A model generated the notes under the pieces. It was not told the origin of the DNA, made no database searches, and saw nothing but the letters and a program-made list of their open reading frames with translations. From Streptomyces olivaceus (GTDB taxonomy: Bacteria; Actinomycetota; Actinomycetes; Streptomycetales; Streptomycetaceae), in NCBI RefSeq assembly GCF_000721235.1, contig NZ_JOFH01000027.1, positions 248,001 through 312,000 of the forward strand: DNA of 64,000 bases, written 5' to 3'. The position numbers were made by a program, and so were the translations under genes. Shown here one piece after another: positions 26,243-35,183 of the stretch (position 1 is its first letter; every line of letters starts with the position of its first letter).

Positions 26243-27622
26243 CTACCTGCGCCAGGGCCCCGTCACCGCGAAGGTGGTGCCCGGTGTGTAGCAGTTGACG
26301 TACATCGTGTCGCCGTCGGGGGAGAAGGTGACGCCGGCGAACTCACCCCACTCGGGTTCCTCCTCCGTGCCGATGTTCTGGGCGCCGCGGGCCATGGCGT
26401 ACACCTCGCCGCGCCGCGTCACGCCGAAGACGTGCTGCGCGCCGTTGCCGTCCTCGCAGACCATGAGGCCGCCGCTGGGTGCCAGGCAGATGTTGTCCGG
26501 GGACTCGCCCGGCAGCTGCACGTCGGTGTCCGGACCGAAGACGATCACCAGGGTGAGCCGGCGCCGCTCGGGGTCGTAGCGCCAGATCTGGCCGTAGTGG
26601 TCGGCGGCCGAGCCCTCGTCGCTGTGGGCGAAGGACGACACGAAGTACACGCTGCTCCCGCCCCAGTAGCAGCCCTCCAGCTTCTGCGCGTGGGTGATGC
26701 CGCCCCGGCCGAAGTCCTGGAAGCGGATGGGTGTCCCGTCGGCCAGCGGGTCGGGGACGTCCACCCACTCGATGCGGTCGAAGGTGGCGCCCGTCTCCTG
26801 GATCGAGGAGAGGTCGGGCACGCCGGGCACGCGCATCGCCTGCAGCCTGCCGCCCGCCCGCAGCGATCCCCTGCCGCCCAGCGGCTTCTCGGGCAGGAAG
26901 CGGTAGAAGAGGCCGAAGGGCCGCTCGAAGGCGTCCTCCGTCTCGTACACCACGCCCCGCCGCGGGTCGACGGCGATCGCCTCGTGCTGGAAGCGGCCCA
27001 TCGCGGTCAGCGGCACCGCGCCGGTGCGGTGCGGGTCGACCGGGTCGACCTCGAAGATGAAGCCGTGGTCCTTGGTGTAGCCGTTGGTGCCGGCCCGGTC
27101 CTCGGTCTCCTCGCAGGTCAGCCAGGTGTGCCAGGGCGTGGGCCCGCCCGCGCAGTTGACGGCCGTGCCGGCGACGGCGACCCGCTCGGACAGGACGCGG
27201 TTGCGGGAGTCCAGCTCAAGGGCCGTACAGCCGCCCTTGCCCTCCGGGTCGTACGTCAGGCCCTCGACGGTCGGGACCGGGACGCGGCCGTCGGCGCGGT
27301 TCTCGTGGTTGCGGACGAGGTGGGTGTGGCCGTGTCTGCCGGGGCCCTGCCCGGGGAAGGCCGACATGCCGTCGTGGTTGGAGGGCACCCTGCCCTCGCC
27401 GGAGCGCAGTTCGTCGCCCTCGCGGGACAGCACGCGGTAGTGGAAGCCCTTGGGCAGGTCGAGCAGGCCGTCGGGGTCGGGGACGAGGGGGCCGTAGCCG
27501 GTGTGGCCCAGGGACTGGGCGGCCGCGGTGCCGGCGAAGAGCTCCGAGAGGGCGCCGGTGAAGGCGATGCCTGCGCCCAGGGCTCCGGTACGGGCCAGCA
27601 CCTGGCGTCGGGTTGCGGACAT
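26243..27622 (-). CDS. PhoX/DUF839-family secreted phosphatase-like protein
   Basis: This 459-residue protein starts with a twin-arginine signal, MSATRRQVLARTGALGAGIAF, cleaved near AAAQ, so it is exported folded. Body motifs typical of DUF839/PhoX propeller enzymes include GRHGHTHLVRNHENRADG, TWLTCEETEDRAGTNG, HEAIAVDPRRGVVYETED and DNICLAPSGGLMVCEDGN. The family binds iron and calcium and hydrolyses phosphomonoesters. Length is on the short side for PhoX. An AGGAAGG site precedes the ATG. Confidence 0.9.
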   Translation of the reverse strand: MSATRRQVLARTGALGAGIAFTGALSELFAGTAAAQSLGHTGYGPLVPDPDGLLDLPKGFHYRVLSREGDELRSGEGRVPSNHDGMSAFPGQGPGRHGHTHLVRNHENRADGRVPVPTVEGLTYDPEGKGGCTALELDSRNRVLSERVAVAGTAVNCAGGPTPWHTWLTCEETEDRAGTNGYTKDHGFIFEVDPVDPHRTGAVPLTAMGRFQHEAIAVDPRRGVVYETEDAFERPFGLFYRFLPEKPLGGRGSLRAGGRLQAMRVPGVPDLSSIQETGATFDRIEWVDVPDPLADGTPIRFQDFGRGGITHAQKLEGCYWGGSSVYFVSSFAHSDEGSAADHYGQIWRYDPERRRLTLVIVFGPDTDVQLPGESPDNICLAPSGGLMVCEDGNGAQHVFGVTRRGEVYAMARGAQNIGTEEEPEWGEFAGVTFSPDGDTMYVNCYTPGTTFAVTGPWRR

Positions 27623-27839
27623 GGGGAAACCTTCCTGCTGGCGGACAGGACAGTGACCCCGCAGTGTCTATCACCTGCCAGGAGCCCCGGGAACCACGCG
27701 TGCCCCTCGTGTCACGACGGCGTCCCCGCACGGGTGTCGGGGTTGCCGCGACTGCCGGGGGCGCCGGGGGCGCCGCGACCGTCGGCGTCGCCGAGGACGA
27801 TCGGGCCGCCGAGGCGGGCCGGGCCGCGACGCAAGCCGC

Positions 27840-27875
27840 CCGGCACTTCCCGCGGGGGCGCGCGGGAAGTGCCGG
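27840..27875 (-). terminator. Strong hairpin terminator after the SulP gene
   Basis: A perfect 15-bp inverted repeat (CCGGCACTTCCCGCG / CGCGGGAAGTGCCGG) with a 6-base loop lies 14 bases after the stop of the SulP gene on the minus strand. There is no T run, which is common for Streptomyces terminators. It closes the carbonic anhydrase-SulP unit. Confidence 0.85.
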
Positions 27876-27889
27876 ACGGGGTCGACGGG

Positions 27890-29395
27890 CTACACCGGCG
27901 CCTTCGCCACCGGAGCCCTCTCCGGCTCCGTGACCTTCACCGGGTCGGTGCCGGCGGAGCTGTGCCGTTCGGCCCAGTTCTCCAGGGCCGTGCGGCAGGC
28001 GTGGTCCAGGTGGTGCAGCCCGGACAGGTCCAGCTCGACCGGGCGGTCCTGCGGCAGCGCCTCCAGGCTCTCCAGGATCTTCGGGAGCCGCAGGAAGGTC
28101 GCGTTGCCCGTCAGGTGGACCTGGACGGGACCCGCGCCCTTGTCGACGATCTCCAGCTTCAGGTGCGAGGCCTCCCAGGCGGTCTTGACCACGGACAGGG
28201 CCAGACCGATCAGCACGCCCTCGAACATGTTCACCGCGACGATCGAGACGGCCGTGACCACCAGGATCAGCGCCTCGCCGCGGTGACCGCGCCACAGCGC
28301 CACGACGCCCTTGAACGGGATCAGCTTCCAGCCCGCGTGCACCAGGATGCCGGCCAGCGCGGGCAGCGGGATCAGGGCCAGCGCCGACGGCAGCAGCGCG
28401 GCGAACAGCAGCAGCCACACGCCGTGCAGTACCCGGGACGCCTTCGTCCGGGCGCCGGCGCTCACGTTGGCGGAGCTGCGCACGATGACCGCGGTCATCG
28501 GCAGCGCGCCGAGCACACCGCACACCGTGTTGCCCGCGCCCTGCGCCATCAGCTCCTTGTTGTACTCGGTGCGCGGACCGGTGTGCAGCCGGTCCACCGC
28601 GGCGGCGCTGAACAGGCTCTCGGCCGAGGCGATCAGGGTGAACGCGACGATCGTGCCCAGCAGGCCCACGCTCGCCAGCTGGCCGAACGCGTCGGCGCCG
28701 GGCGGCTGGATGGAGTCCAGCAGGCCGTTGACCTCGACCGTGGCGACCGACAGACCGAACGCCGCCGTGACCGCCGTGGCCAGCACGACCGCGGCCAGCG
28801 CGCCGGGCAGGGTCTGCGCGGCCTTCGGCAGCCGCTTCCACAGCACCATCACGGCGATGGTGCCCGCGCCGAGGGCCAGCGAGGTGAGTGCCTCGGCGCT
28901 GCCGACCGCGTCGGCGGCGGCCCCGGGCAGGCCGATGATCTTGTCGATGCCGGAGGCGGGTGCCTCCAGGCCGGCGGCCGAGTAGAGCTGTCCGGCGATG
29001 AGCACGAGGCCGATGCCGGCCAGCATGCCCTCGACCACCGACAGGGAGATCGCCCGGAACCAGCGGCCCAGCTTCAGGGCGCCCATCGCGAGCTGGATGA
29101 GCCCGGTGGCGAGCACGATCACACCGAGCGCGGGCAGCCCGTACTCGTCGACCGCGCCGAAGACCAGCACGGTCAGACCGGCGGCCGGGCCGGAGACCTG
29201 GAGGCTGCTGCCCGGCAGGAAACCGGTGATCAGACCGCCCACGATGCCGGTGATCAGGCCGAGTTCGGCCGGGACGCCGGAGGCGACGGCCACGCCCACG
29301 CACAGCGGGAGCGCGACCAGGAAGACGACGAGGGAGGCGGTGAAATCCTTCCGCCAGTGCGGGAACTTGCGGCTCTGGTTCGATATGAGAGACAT
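27890..29395 (-). CDS. SulP-family anion/bicarbonate transporter
   Basis: This 501-residue membrane protein has the SulP core of many helices (FTASLVVFLVALPLCVGVAVA, SLQVSGPAAGLTVLVFG) and a short cytoplasmic STAS-like tail (VQVHLTGNATFLRLPKILES, VELDLSGLHHLDHACR). Because it is coupled to a beta-carbonic anhydrase, bicarbonate is the likeliest substrate, by analogy with BicA-type systems. The ATG at 29395 lies 8 bases after the anhydrase stop. A GTG at 29407 overlapping that stop is a possible alternative. Confidence 0.92.
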   Translation of the reverse strand: MSLISNQSRKFPHWRKDFTASLVVFLVALPLCVGVAVASGVPAELGLITGIVGGLITGFLPGSSLQVSGPAAGLTVLVFGAVDEYGLPALGVIVLATGLIQLAMGALKLGRWFRAISLSVVEGMLAGIGLVLIAGQLYSAAGLEAPASGIDKIIGLPGAAADAVGSAEALTSLALGAGTIAVMVLWKRLPKAAQTLPGALAAVVLATAVTAAFGLSVATVEVNGLLDSIQPPGADAFGQLASVGLLGTIVAFTLIASAESLFSAAAVDRLHTGPRTEYNKELMAQGAGNTVCGVLGALPMTAVIVRSSANVSAGARTKASRVLHGVWLLLFAALLPSALALIPLPALAGILVHAGWKLIPFKGVVALWRGHRGEALILVVTAVSIVAVNMFEGVLIGLALSVVKTAWEASHLKLEIVDKGAGPVQVHLTGNATFLRLPKILESLEALPQDRPVELDLSGLHHLDHACRTALENWAERHSSAGTDPVKVTEPERAPVAKAPV

Positions 29396-29403
29396 GTCGG
29401 CAC

Positions 29404-29988
29404 TCACAGCGTCTCGAACGCGTCGGTGTCCGCGCTGTGCTGGCGCACGAGGCCGGTGTGGACCTCGTAGTACCAGCCGTGCACGCGAAGCCGGCCGTCC
29501 GCCAGGCGCTGTTCGACGCACGGGTAGGAGCGCAGGCGCAGCAGCTGCGCCAGCACGTGGTGCTGGACGGCCTCGGCGACCGTGGGGTCGGTGGTGTCGC
29601 ACGGCTTCGGCTCGTCCGCGGCGTGCGCCAGCCAGTCGCGCACGGCGGGTACGGCGGTCAGGTCGTCGCCGCGCACCAGCGCGCCGACGGCGCCGCAGTG
29701 CGAGTGGCCGCAGACCACGATGTCGGTGACGCCGAGCACCGTGACGGCGTACTCGATGGTGGCGGTCTCGCCGCTGGGGCGCTCGCCGGCGTAGGGCGGG
29801 ACGATGTTGCCCGCGGTGCGCAGCTCGAAGAGCTGGCCGGGCCGGGCGCCCGTGATGAGGGCCGGTACGACCCGGGAGTCGGAGCAGGTGATGAACAGGA
29901 CTTCGGGCGACTGGCCTGCGGCGTGCCCGGCGAACTCCTCAGGGCGCTGTCCGAACGTACGGGCGTTGTCGATGAGGGGCTGCTGCAT
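29404..29988 (-). CDS. Beta-carbonic anhydrase
   Basis: This 194-residue enzyme interconverts CO2 and bicarbonate. The zinc ligands are visible in FITCSDSRVVP (Cys and Asp/Arg dyad) and VCGHSHCGAVG (His and Cys). ELRTAGNIVPP is the other family motif. It starts with ATG 29988 after an AGGAGG site. It sits between a small secreted protein gene and the SulP transporter gene on one strand, so a CO2/bicarbonate supply operon is inferred. Confidence 0.95.
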   Translation of the reverse strand: MQQPLIDNARTFGQRPEEFAGHAAGQSPEVLFITCSDSRVVPALITGARPGQLFELRTAGNIVPPYAGERPSGETATIEYAVTVLGVTDIVVCGHSHCGAVGALVRGDDLTAVPAVRDWLAHAADEPKPCDTTDPTVAEAVQHHVLAQLLRLRSYPCVEQRLADGRLRVHGWYYEVHTGLVRQHSADTDAFETL

Positions 29989-30064
29989 GATGCGGGTTTC
30001 CTCCTGGCGCGCAGTGGGGGCGCGTCGGACGGGCGGGGCAGTGGTGGGGGAGGTGCCGTGCCGC

Positions 30065-30469
30065 TCAGCAGCGGAAGACCTGGAGGGCCGCCGGGGAGTG
30101 GTCCGCCGCGGCTCTGGACCGGGGTCCGGCCGCCCCGCCGGACAGGAGGGGAGTGTCGGCCGCCGGGTCGCGCTGCCCCCGGAGCGAGTGCTCGGGCAGC
30201 TCGGGCCGGGGCGCGGTGGTGGCGCGGTGGCGGTCGCCGCGGACGCGTGCGGGACCGTGCGGATGTCCCGAACGGCCGGTGTCGTGGCACGCGACCCGCT
30301 CCTCGTGCGACGAGGGGCCGGAGGCGATGATTCCGGACTGAGCGTTGGCCATGGCATCGCGGTGCGTATGCGCGATTGCGAAGGAAGCCGAGGGGGCGAG
30401 GAACTGGAGGGCCACGAGGAGGGCGGCGAGGAGTGGAATCCGCAGCCGGGCGTTCGAGCCTCGGAACAT
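30065..30469 (-). CDS. Small secreted protein upstream of carbonic anhydrase
   Basis: This 134-residue protein has a clear signal peptide (residues 1-31, ending PSASFA) and a very strong GGAGGGGG Shine-Dalgarno sequence before the ATG, which supports a real gene. The mature part is hydrophilic, His/Arg/Pro-rich (AHTHRDAMAN, SGHPHGPARVRG) with two Cys, and is not recognised. The carbonic anhydrase start is 76 bp downstream, so it may be the first gene of the operon. Confidence 0.65.
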   Translation of the reverse strand: MFRGSNARLRIPLLAALLVALQFLAPSASFAIAHTHRDAMANAQSGIIASGPSSHEERVACHDTGRSGHPHGPARVRGDRHRATTAPRPELPEHSLRGQRDPAADTPLLSGGAAGPRSRAAADHSPAALQVFRC

Positions 30470-30819
30470 GAGCCCCCTCCAGGTACTTCGTGCTTCGCTG
30501 TGCGCCCGGGCATGGTCGGTGCACGGGTCATGACTCGGTCAACGCAGGGTCAATGCGCAGTCAAGAGTCACGTTAACCCTGCGAAGAGCTTTGCAGGGTT
30601 AACGTAGCGTTACGGGCTGAAGAGAGCCTGAAAATCGCGGGTTGCTTGGCGCGAAGAGGCCGTTTGCGGGGCGGCGTACGGGCGTTGCCCGGGGGCGAAG
30701 GCGCACTCGGCTGTACGGCCGCGCTCCGGCCTGTGGCTGTACACCGGGCGTATGGCTTTACCCGTGGGCGTACGACTGTAGGTCCGGGGTACGGCTGCAC
30801 CCCGGGCGTACGGGGGTTC
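30470..30819. other. Intergenic, 350 bp, with inverted and degenerate repeats
   Basis: This lies upstream of the secreted protein/anhydrase/SulP genes and downstream of zapE, all on the minus strand. It holds a perfect 12-bp inverted repeat at 30571-30604 and, from about 30672 to 30815, a degenerate series of GGGCGTAYGG / GGCTGTAC-like words. Short frames cross the second part on both strands but have no ribosome site and low-complexity products, so I call no gene. Confidence 0.55.
30571..30604. promoter_or_regulatory. 12-bp perfect inverted repeat (CGTTAACCCTGC)
   Basis: CGTTAACCCTGC (30571-30582) is mirrored by GCAGGGTTAACG (30593-30604) around 10 bases. Its AT content stands out from the flanks. 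It lies about 100 bp upstream of the secreted-protein gene start, a promoter-like position, so a regulator site is likeliest. A terminator for zapE, whose stop is 215 bp away, is the alternative. Confidence 0.6.
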
Positions 30820-31938
30820 TCAGCGAGCGTCGACGAGGGGCGCGGCGTCCCTGGCCAGCGCGGTGAGGCGGGAGATCGCCCGGAAGTACTTCTTGCGGTA
30901 GCCGCCCTTCAGCATCTCCTCGCCGAAGAGCCGGTCGAAGGGCTCCCCGGAGGTCAGGACGGGCACCTCACGGTCGTAGAGCCGGTCCGCGAGCACCACG
31001 AGCCGCAGGGCCGTCGACTGGTCGGGGACGGGACGCACTCCCGTCAGGCACACCGCCGAGAGGCCGTCGGTCAGCGCACCGTAGCGGCTGGGGTGGACCC
31101 GGGCGAGGTGGTCGAGGAGCGCGGTGAAGTCGTCCAGGGAGGCGCCCTCGGTGGCCCGGGCCGCCCGGGTGACCTGCTCCTCGGAGTAGGGCGCCGGGGC
31201 CTCGGGCAGACCGCGGTGGCGGTAGTCCTCGCCGTCGATGCGCAGGGCGCGGAAGTGGGCGGACAGGCCCTGTATCTCCCGCATGAAGTCCGCCGCCGCG
31301 AACCGGCCCTCCCCGAGCTTGCCGGGCAGCGTGTTGGAGGTGGCGGCCAGCGCGACGCCCGCCTCCACGAGCCGGGCGAGCAGGCTGGAGACGAGGACGG
31401 TGTCGCCCGGGTCGTCCAGCTCGAACTCGTCGATGCACAGCAGGCGGTGCCCGGAGAGGGTCTGCACGGTCTGCTGGAAGCCGAGGGCGCCGACCAGGTT
31501 GGTCAGCTCCACGAAGGTGCCGAAGGCCTTGCGGGACGGCTCGGCGTCGGTGGCGTGCCACAGGGAGGCCAGCAGGTGGGTCTTGCCGACGCCGTAGCCG
31601 CCGTCGAGGTAGACGCCGCGGGGTCCTGCGGGGACCTTCGGCGCCCTGCCGCGCCCGAACCCGAAGAGGCCCCGCCTGCCGGCGGCCGGGCCGGGTGCCT
31701 GGCCGAGACCGTTCGCGAACTCCTCCAGGACGTGCACGGCCTCGCGCTGGCTGGGCTGGTTCGGGTCCGGGAGGTACGTGCTGAAGCGGACCGAGTCGAA
31801 ACGCGGCGGCGGGACCATCTCGGCGACCAGGCGGTCCGCGGGCACCCGCGGCTCGCGGGAGCACAGGGACAGCGGGGCCGTCCCGGCTATCGGAGTGCGG
31901 TCGGAGGCGGGGGTGGAGGAGGGCGACACGGTCGTCAA
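30820..31938 (-). CDS. zapE: ZapE-like (AFG1/LACE1) ATPase
   Basis: This 372-residue P-loop ATPase has GVYLDGGYGVGKTHLLASL (Walker A), LLCIDEFELDDPGDTVLV (Walker B and sensor region) and LAATSNTLPGKLGEGRF. ZapE is a cell-division-associated ATPase in E. coli; its role in actinomycetes is unproven. The longest frame starts at 32091, but it would overlap the divergent gene. TTG at 31938 is preferred, with GTG 31929 as alternative; neither has a strong ribosome site. Confidence 0.88.
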   Translation of the reverse strand: MTTVSPSSTPASDRTPIAGTAPLSLCSREPRVPADRLVAEMVPPPRFDSVRFSTYLPDPNQPSQREAVHVLEEFANGLGQAPGPAAGRRGLFGFGRGRAPKVPAGPRGVYLDGGYGVGKTHLLASLWHATDAEPSRKAFGTFVELTNLVGALGFQQTVQTLSGHRLLCIDEFELDDPGDTVLVSSLLARLVEAGVALAATSNTLPGKLGEGRFAAADFMREIQGLSAHFRALRIDGEDYRHRGLPEAPAPYSEEQVTRAARATEGASLDDFTALLDHLARVHPSRYGALTDGLSAVCLTGVRPVPDQSTALRLVVLADRLYDREVPVLTSGEPFDRLFGEEMLKGGYRKKYFRAISRLTALARDAAPLVDAR

Positions 31939-32089
31939 TGGTAGGCCCTGTTCGAAGAGGACACGGCAGGCCCTGTCCGGGAGGGGGCGGTGCGGCCTCT
32001 GCGAAGGGACGCGGTGCGACCTGTGGGGAGGGAGGGGGGAGGGCCGGGCGGCGGGGTTCGGGCCGCGGGCGCGTGGAACACTGCACGGC

Positions 32090-32932
32090 ATGCGACGCCT
32101 GTTCCCCGTGACCGACCGGCCGGCCGGCCCGGACCCCGCCCCGTCCGGCGCCCGCTCCGGTGCCGATGCCGGCTTCGGAGCCGACGCGACCGACGGGGAT
32201 CGGGACCGGGAGTGGAGCCTGGCCGAGCTGGCGGCGGCGTACGCCTACCCGGTGCCGGACGGGCGGCGGCAGACCTGGCTGCGGGCCAACATGGTGTCCA
32301 CCCTCGACGGTGCCGCCCAGCACGACGGCCGCTCCCAGCCCATCTCCAGCGCGGCCGACATGCGCGTCTTCGGCACCCTGCGCGCGCTGGCCGACGTGGT
32401 GATCGCGGGCGCCGAGACCGTACGGCAGGAGGGGTACCGCCCGGCACGCGCGCGTGCCGAGTTCGCCGAGGGGAGGCGGGCCGCCGGGCAGGAGCCCGTG
32501 CCGGCGGTCGCGGTGGTCAGCGCGAGCCTGGAGCTGGACTTCTCGCTGCCGCTGTTCACTGCCCCGGCCGTGCCCACCCTCGTCCTGACCGGTGCCGCCG
32601 CGGCCCCGGACCGGATCGAGGCCGCCGAGCGGGCCGGCGCCCGGGTGGTGATCGCCGGTGACGGTGTCGGCGTGGACCCGGCCCGTGCGCTGCGGGAACT
32701 GGCCGCCCTCGGCCATACCCGGCTGCTGACCGAGGGCGGTCCGCGCCTCCTCGGGCAGTTCGTCGCGGCCGGGGTGCTGGACGAGCTGTGCCTGACCGTG
32801 TCGCCGATGCTCGCCGCCGGGGACGCCCAGCGGATCGCGGGCGGACCCTCGGTGGAGGTGCCCCGGCGGTTCACGCTGGCGTCCCTCCTGGAGGAGGAAG
32901 GTTTCCTCTTCAGCCGTTACCGGCGCGCCTGA
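32090..32932 (+). CDS. RibD C-terminal / pyrimidine reductase-family protein
   Basis: This 280-residue DHFR-fold protein has WLRANMVSTLDGAAQHDGRS, DVVIAGAETVRQEGYRPA and LLTEGGPRLLGQFVAAGVLDE, which match the RibD reductase domain (HTP reductase). No deaminase domain is fused. It could reduce a pyrimidine in flavin synthesis or act on another NADPH-dependent substrate. Residues 10-40 are a disordered Pro/Ala/Asp-rich insert. Confidence 0.9.
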   Translation: MRRLFPVTDRPAGPDPAPSGARSGADAGFGADATDGDRDREWSLAELAAAYAYPVPDGRRQTWLRANMVSTLDGAAQHDGRSQPISSAADMRVFGTLRALADVVIAGAETVRQEGYRPARARAEFAEGRRAAGQEPVPAVAVVSASLELDFSLPLFTAPAVPTLVLTGAAAAPDRIEAAERAGARVVIAGDGVGVDPARALRELAALGHTRLLTEGGPRLLGQFVAAGVLDELCLTVSPMLAAGDAQRIAGGPSVEVPRRFTLASLLEEEGFLFSRYRRA

Positions 32933-33171
32933 GCCGTTCCCGGAGCCGGCCCCGGTCGGGGCGGGTGACGCCCCGGACGCGGCTGCCGAATAGAGGTTCG
33001 ATCCGTACCGCGCTCCCGGGAATCGGCGGAATCTCCCGTTCCGTTTGGTTCGCGCCGGGCACACTGAATCCGGCAGTACCCGTGCGATCACGGGGCAGGA
33101 TGGTTTCCGCAGGGTCCGGCACGGCCTACGGAGGGTGGGTTCACGGACCCTCGAAGGAGAAGGGGCGCCTG

Positions 33172-33645
33172 GTGTTCACAAGCGTTTTGATGATCGAGAA
33201 GGCCCTGACGTCCGCCGACGTGGAGTTCGTCACCACCTTGCACGGCGAGGAGACGGTCGCCTTCCACGTGCTGCTCCAGCCGCGCGGCGACCAGGCCGAC
33301 CGGCTGCTGCGGGCCATCGACGACGTCGCGCTCGGCGAGCTCGACGACGCCGTGCGGGAGAACGAGACCCCCGAGGGCGACGACGCGCAGGGCGTCGGCA
33401 GACGGGCGCTGGAGGTGTCCCTCACCGCCCTGCGCGCGTCCGGGGCCGAGGCCGAGGGCCGGCTGATCGAGGACCACCCGCTGGACGAGCTGAAGTCCCT
33501 GGTCCTGGAGATCGGCGCGGACGAGGTGATCGTCCTGACCGATCCCCACTACGTGGAGGAGTTCTTCCACCGGGACTGGGCCTCCCGGGCCCGGCACAAG
33601 GTCGGCGTACCGGTCCTGAAACTGTTCTCCCACAGCAAGGCATAG
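33172..33645 (+). CDS. Conserved hypothetical protein (nucleotide-binding-like fold)
   Basis: This 157-residue acidic protein, with AAGGAG 12 bases upstream of a GTG start, has alternating strands and helices (VEFVTTLHGEETVAFHVLLQ; LVLEIGADEVIVLTDPHYVEE; HKVGVPVLKLFSH) suggesting a Usp/HUP-like fold. Homologues in Streptomyces databases have sometimes been labelled indole-3-glycerol phosphate synthase, but I see no TIM-barrel or catalytic motif of that enzyme. It precedes murC on the same strand by 119 bp. Confidence 0.75.
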   Translation: MFTSVLMIEKALTSADVEFVTTLHGEETVAFHVLLQPRGDQADRLLRAIDDVALGELDDAVRENETPEGDDAQGVGRRALEVSLTALRASGAEAEGRLIEDHPLDELKSLVLEIGADEVIVLTDPHYVEEFFHRDWASRARHKVGVPVLKLFSHSKA

Positions 33646-33764
33646 GCTGGGGCCGCGCCCCGGCGAGGGGCGCGGCACCGCCGGGCGGCGCACCGCCCGG
33701 CGCACCACGCAGCAGACCACCTCTCGCGCACCACGACGCGCCGCACCCCTGGGGAGAACAGCGC

Positions 33765-35165
33765 ATGGCACCCGGCCTTCCTACCGCCATGGACCGACCG
33801 CACTTCATCGGCATCGGCGGCGCCGGGATGTCGGGCATCGCCAAGGTCCTCGCCCAGCGGGGCGCGGCGGTGGCGGGCAGCGACGCCAAGGAGTCCGCGA
33901 CCGCCGGGGCGCTGCGCGCGCTGGGCGCCACGGTGCACATCGGGCACGCGGCCGGGCACCTCGCCGACGACGCGAGCTGCGTGGTCGTGTCCTCCGCGAT
34001 CCGCGAGGACAACCCGGAGCTGGCCCGCGCCGCCGAACTGGGCATCCCGGTCGTGCACCGTTCCGACGCGCTCGCCGCCCTGATGAACGGGCTGCGCCCC
34101 CTCGCGGTGGCCGGCACGCACGGCAAGACCACCACCACCTCGATGCTGGCCGTCTCCCTGTCCGAGCTGGGTCTGAACCCGTCGTACGCGATCGGCGGCG
34201 ACCTCGACGAGCCGGGCTCCAACGCCCTGCACGGCTCCGGCGAGATCTTCGTCGCCGAGGCGGACGAAAGCGACCGCAGCTTCCACAGGTACGCCCCCGA
34301 GGTCGCCATCGTCCTCAATGTGGAGCTGGACCACCACGCCAACTACGCGTCCATGGACGAGATCTACGAGTCCTTCGAGACCTTCGCCGACAGGATCGTC
34401 CCGGGCGGCACGCTGGTGATCGCGGCCGACCACGAGGGCGCCCGGGAGCTGACCCGGCGGCTGGCCGGCACGGTGCGGACGGTGACCTACGGGGAGTCCG
34501 AGGACGCCGACGTACGCATCCTGTCGGTCGTCCCGCAGGGCCTGAAGAGCGAGGTCACCGTCGTCCTGGACGGTGCCGAGCTGACCTTCGGCGTCTCCGT
34601 CCCCGGCCGCCACTACGCCCACAACGCCGTCGCCGCCCTCGCCGCGGGCGCCGCCCTCGGTGTCCCCGCCGCCGAGCTGGCTCCCGCGCTGGCCGCCTAC
34701 ACGGGCGTCAAGCGGCGCCTCCAGCTCAAGGGCGAGGCGGCCGGCGTCCAGGTCGTCGACTCCTACGCGCACCACCCCACCGAGATGACCGCCGACCTGG
34801 AGGCCATGCGCGCCGCGGTCGGCGACGCCCGCATCCTGGTCCTCTTCCAGCCGCACCTCTTCTCCCGCACCCAGGAACTGGGCAAGGAGATGGGCCAGGC
34901 GCTGGCCCTCGCCGACGCCTCGGTCGTCCTCGACATCTACCCGGCCCGCGAGGACCCGATCCCGGGCATCACCAGCGACCTGATCGTCGAAGCGGCGCGG
35001 TCCGCCGGCGCCGACGTCACCCCGGTCCACGACAAGGACGCGGCGCCCGCCGCGGTCGCGGGAATGGCGAAGGCCGGTGATCTCGTTCTCACCATGGGCG
35101 CGGGCGATGTCACCGACCTCGGACCGCGCATCCTGGACGAGCTGTCGAGCCAGGCGAACCAGTAA
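33765..35165 (+). CDS. murC: UDP-N-acetylmuramate--L-alanine ligase
   Basis: This 466-residue Mur ligase adds L-Ala to UDP-MurNAc in peptidoglycan synthesis. The motifs are HFIGIGGAGMSGIAKVLAQRG (UDP-substrate N-domain), VAGTHGKTTTTSMLA (ATP P-loop), LNVELDHHANY and VVDSYAHHPTEM. The ATG at 33765 has a GGGGAG site 8 bases upstream. It lies outside the dcw cluster, as in other Streptomyces. msrB follows 18 bp downstream. Confidence 0.95.
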   Translation: MAPGLPTAMDRPHFIGIGGAGMSGIAKVLAQRGAAVAGSDAKESATAGALRALGATVHIGHAAGHLADDASCVVVSSAIREDNPELARAAELGIPVVHRSDALAALMNGLRPLAVAGTHGKTTTTSMLAVSLSELGLNPSYAIGGDLDEPGSNALHGSGEIFVAEADESDRSFHRYAPEVAIVLNVELDHHANYASMDEIYESFETFADRIVPGGTLVIAADHEGARELTRRLAGTVRTVTYGESEDADVRILSVVPQGLKSEVTVVLDGAELTFGVSVPGRHYAHNAVAALAAGAALGVPAAELAPALAAYTGVKRRLQLKGEAAGVQVVDSYAHHPTEMTADLEAMRAAVGDARILVLFQPHLFSRTQELGKEMGQALALADASVVLDIYPAREDPIPGITSDLIVEAARSAGADVTPVHDKDAAPAAVAGMAKAGDLVLTMGAGDVTDLGPRILDELSSQANQ

Positions 35166-35183
35166 GTAAGGGGCTGAGAACTC

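Noticed and set aside
30642..30866. Short plus-strand frame over the degenerate repeats
   Set aside because: No ribosome site, low-complexity product, and overlap with the 3' end of zapE.
32090..32932. Full riboflavin operon
   Set aside because: Only a RibD-reductase-like domain is present, with no other rib genes or FMN riboswitch nearby.
33172..33645. Indole-3-glycerol phosphate synthase
   Set aside because: The 157-residue product lacks the TIM-barrel length and catalytic motifs. The label seems to be a propagated database error.
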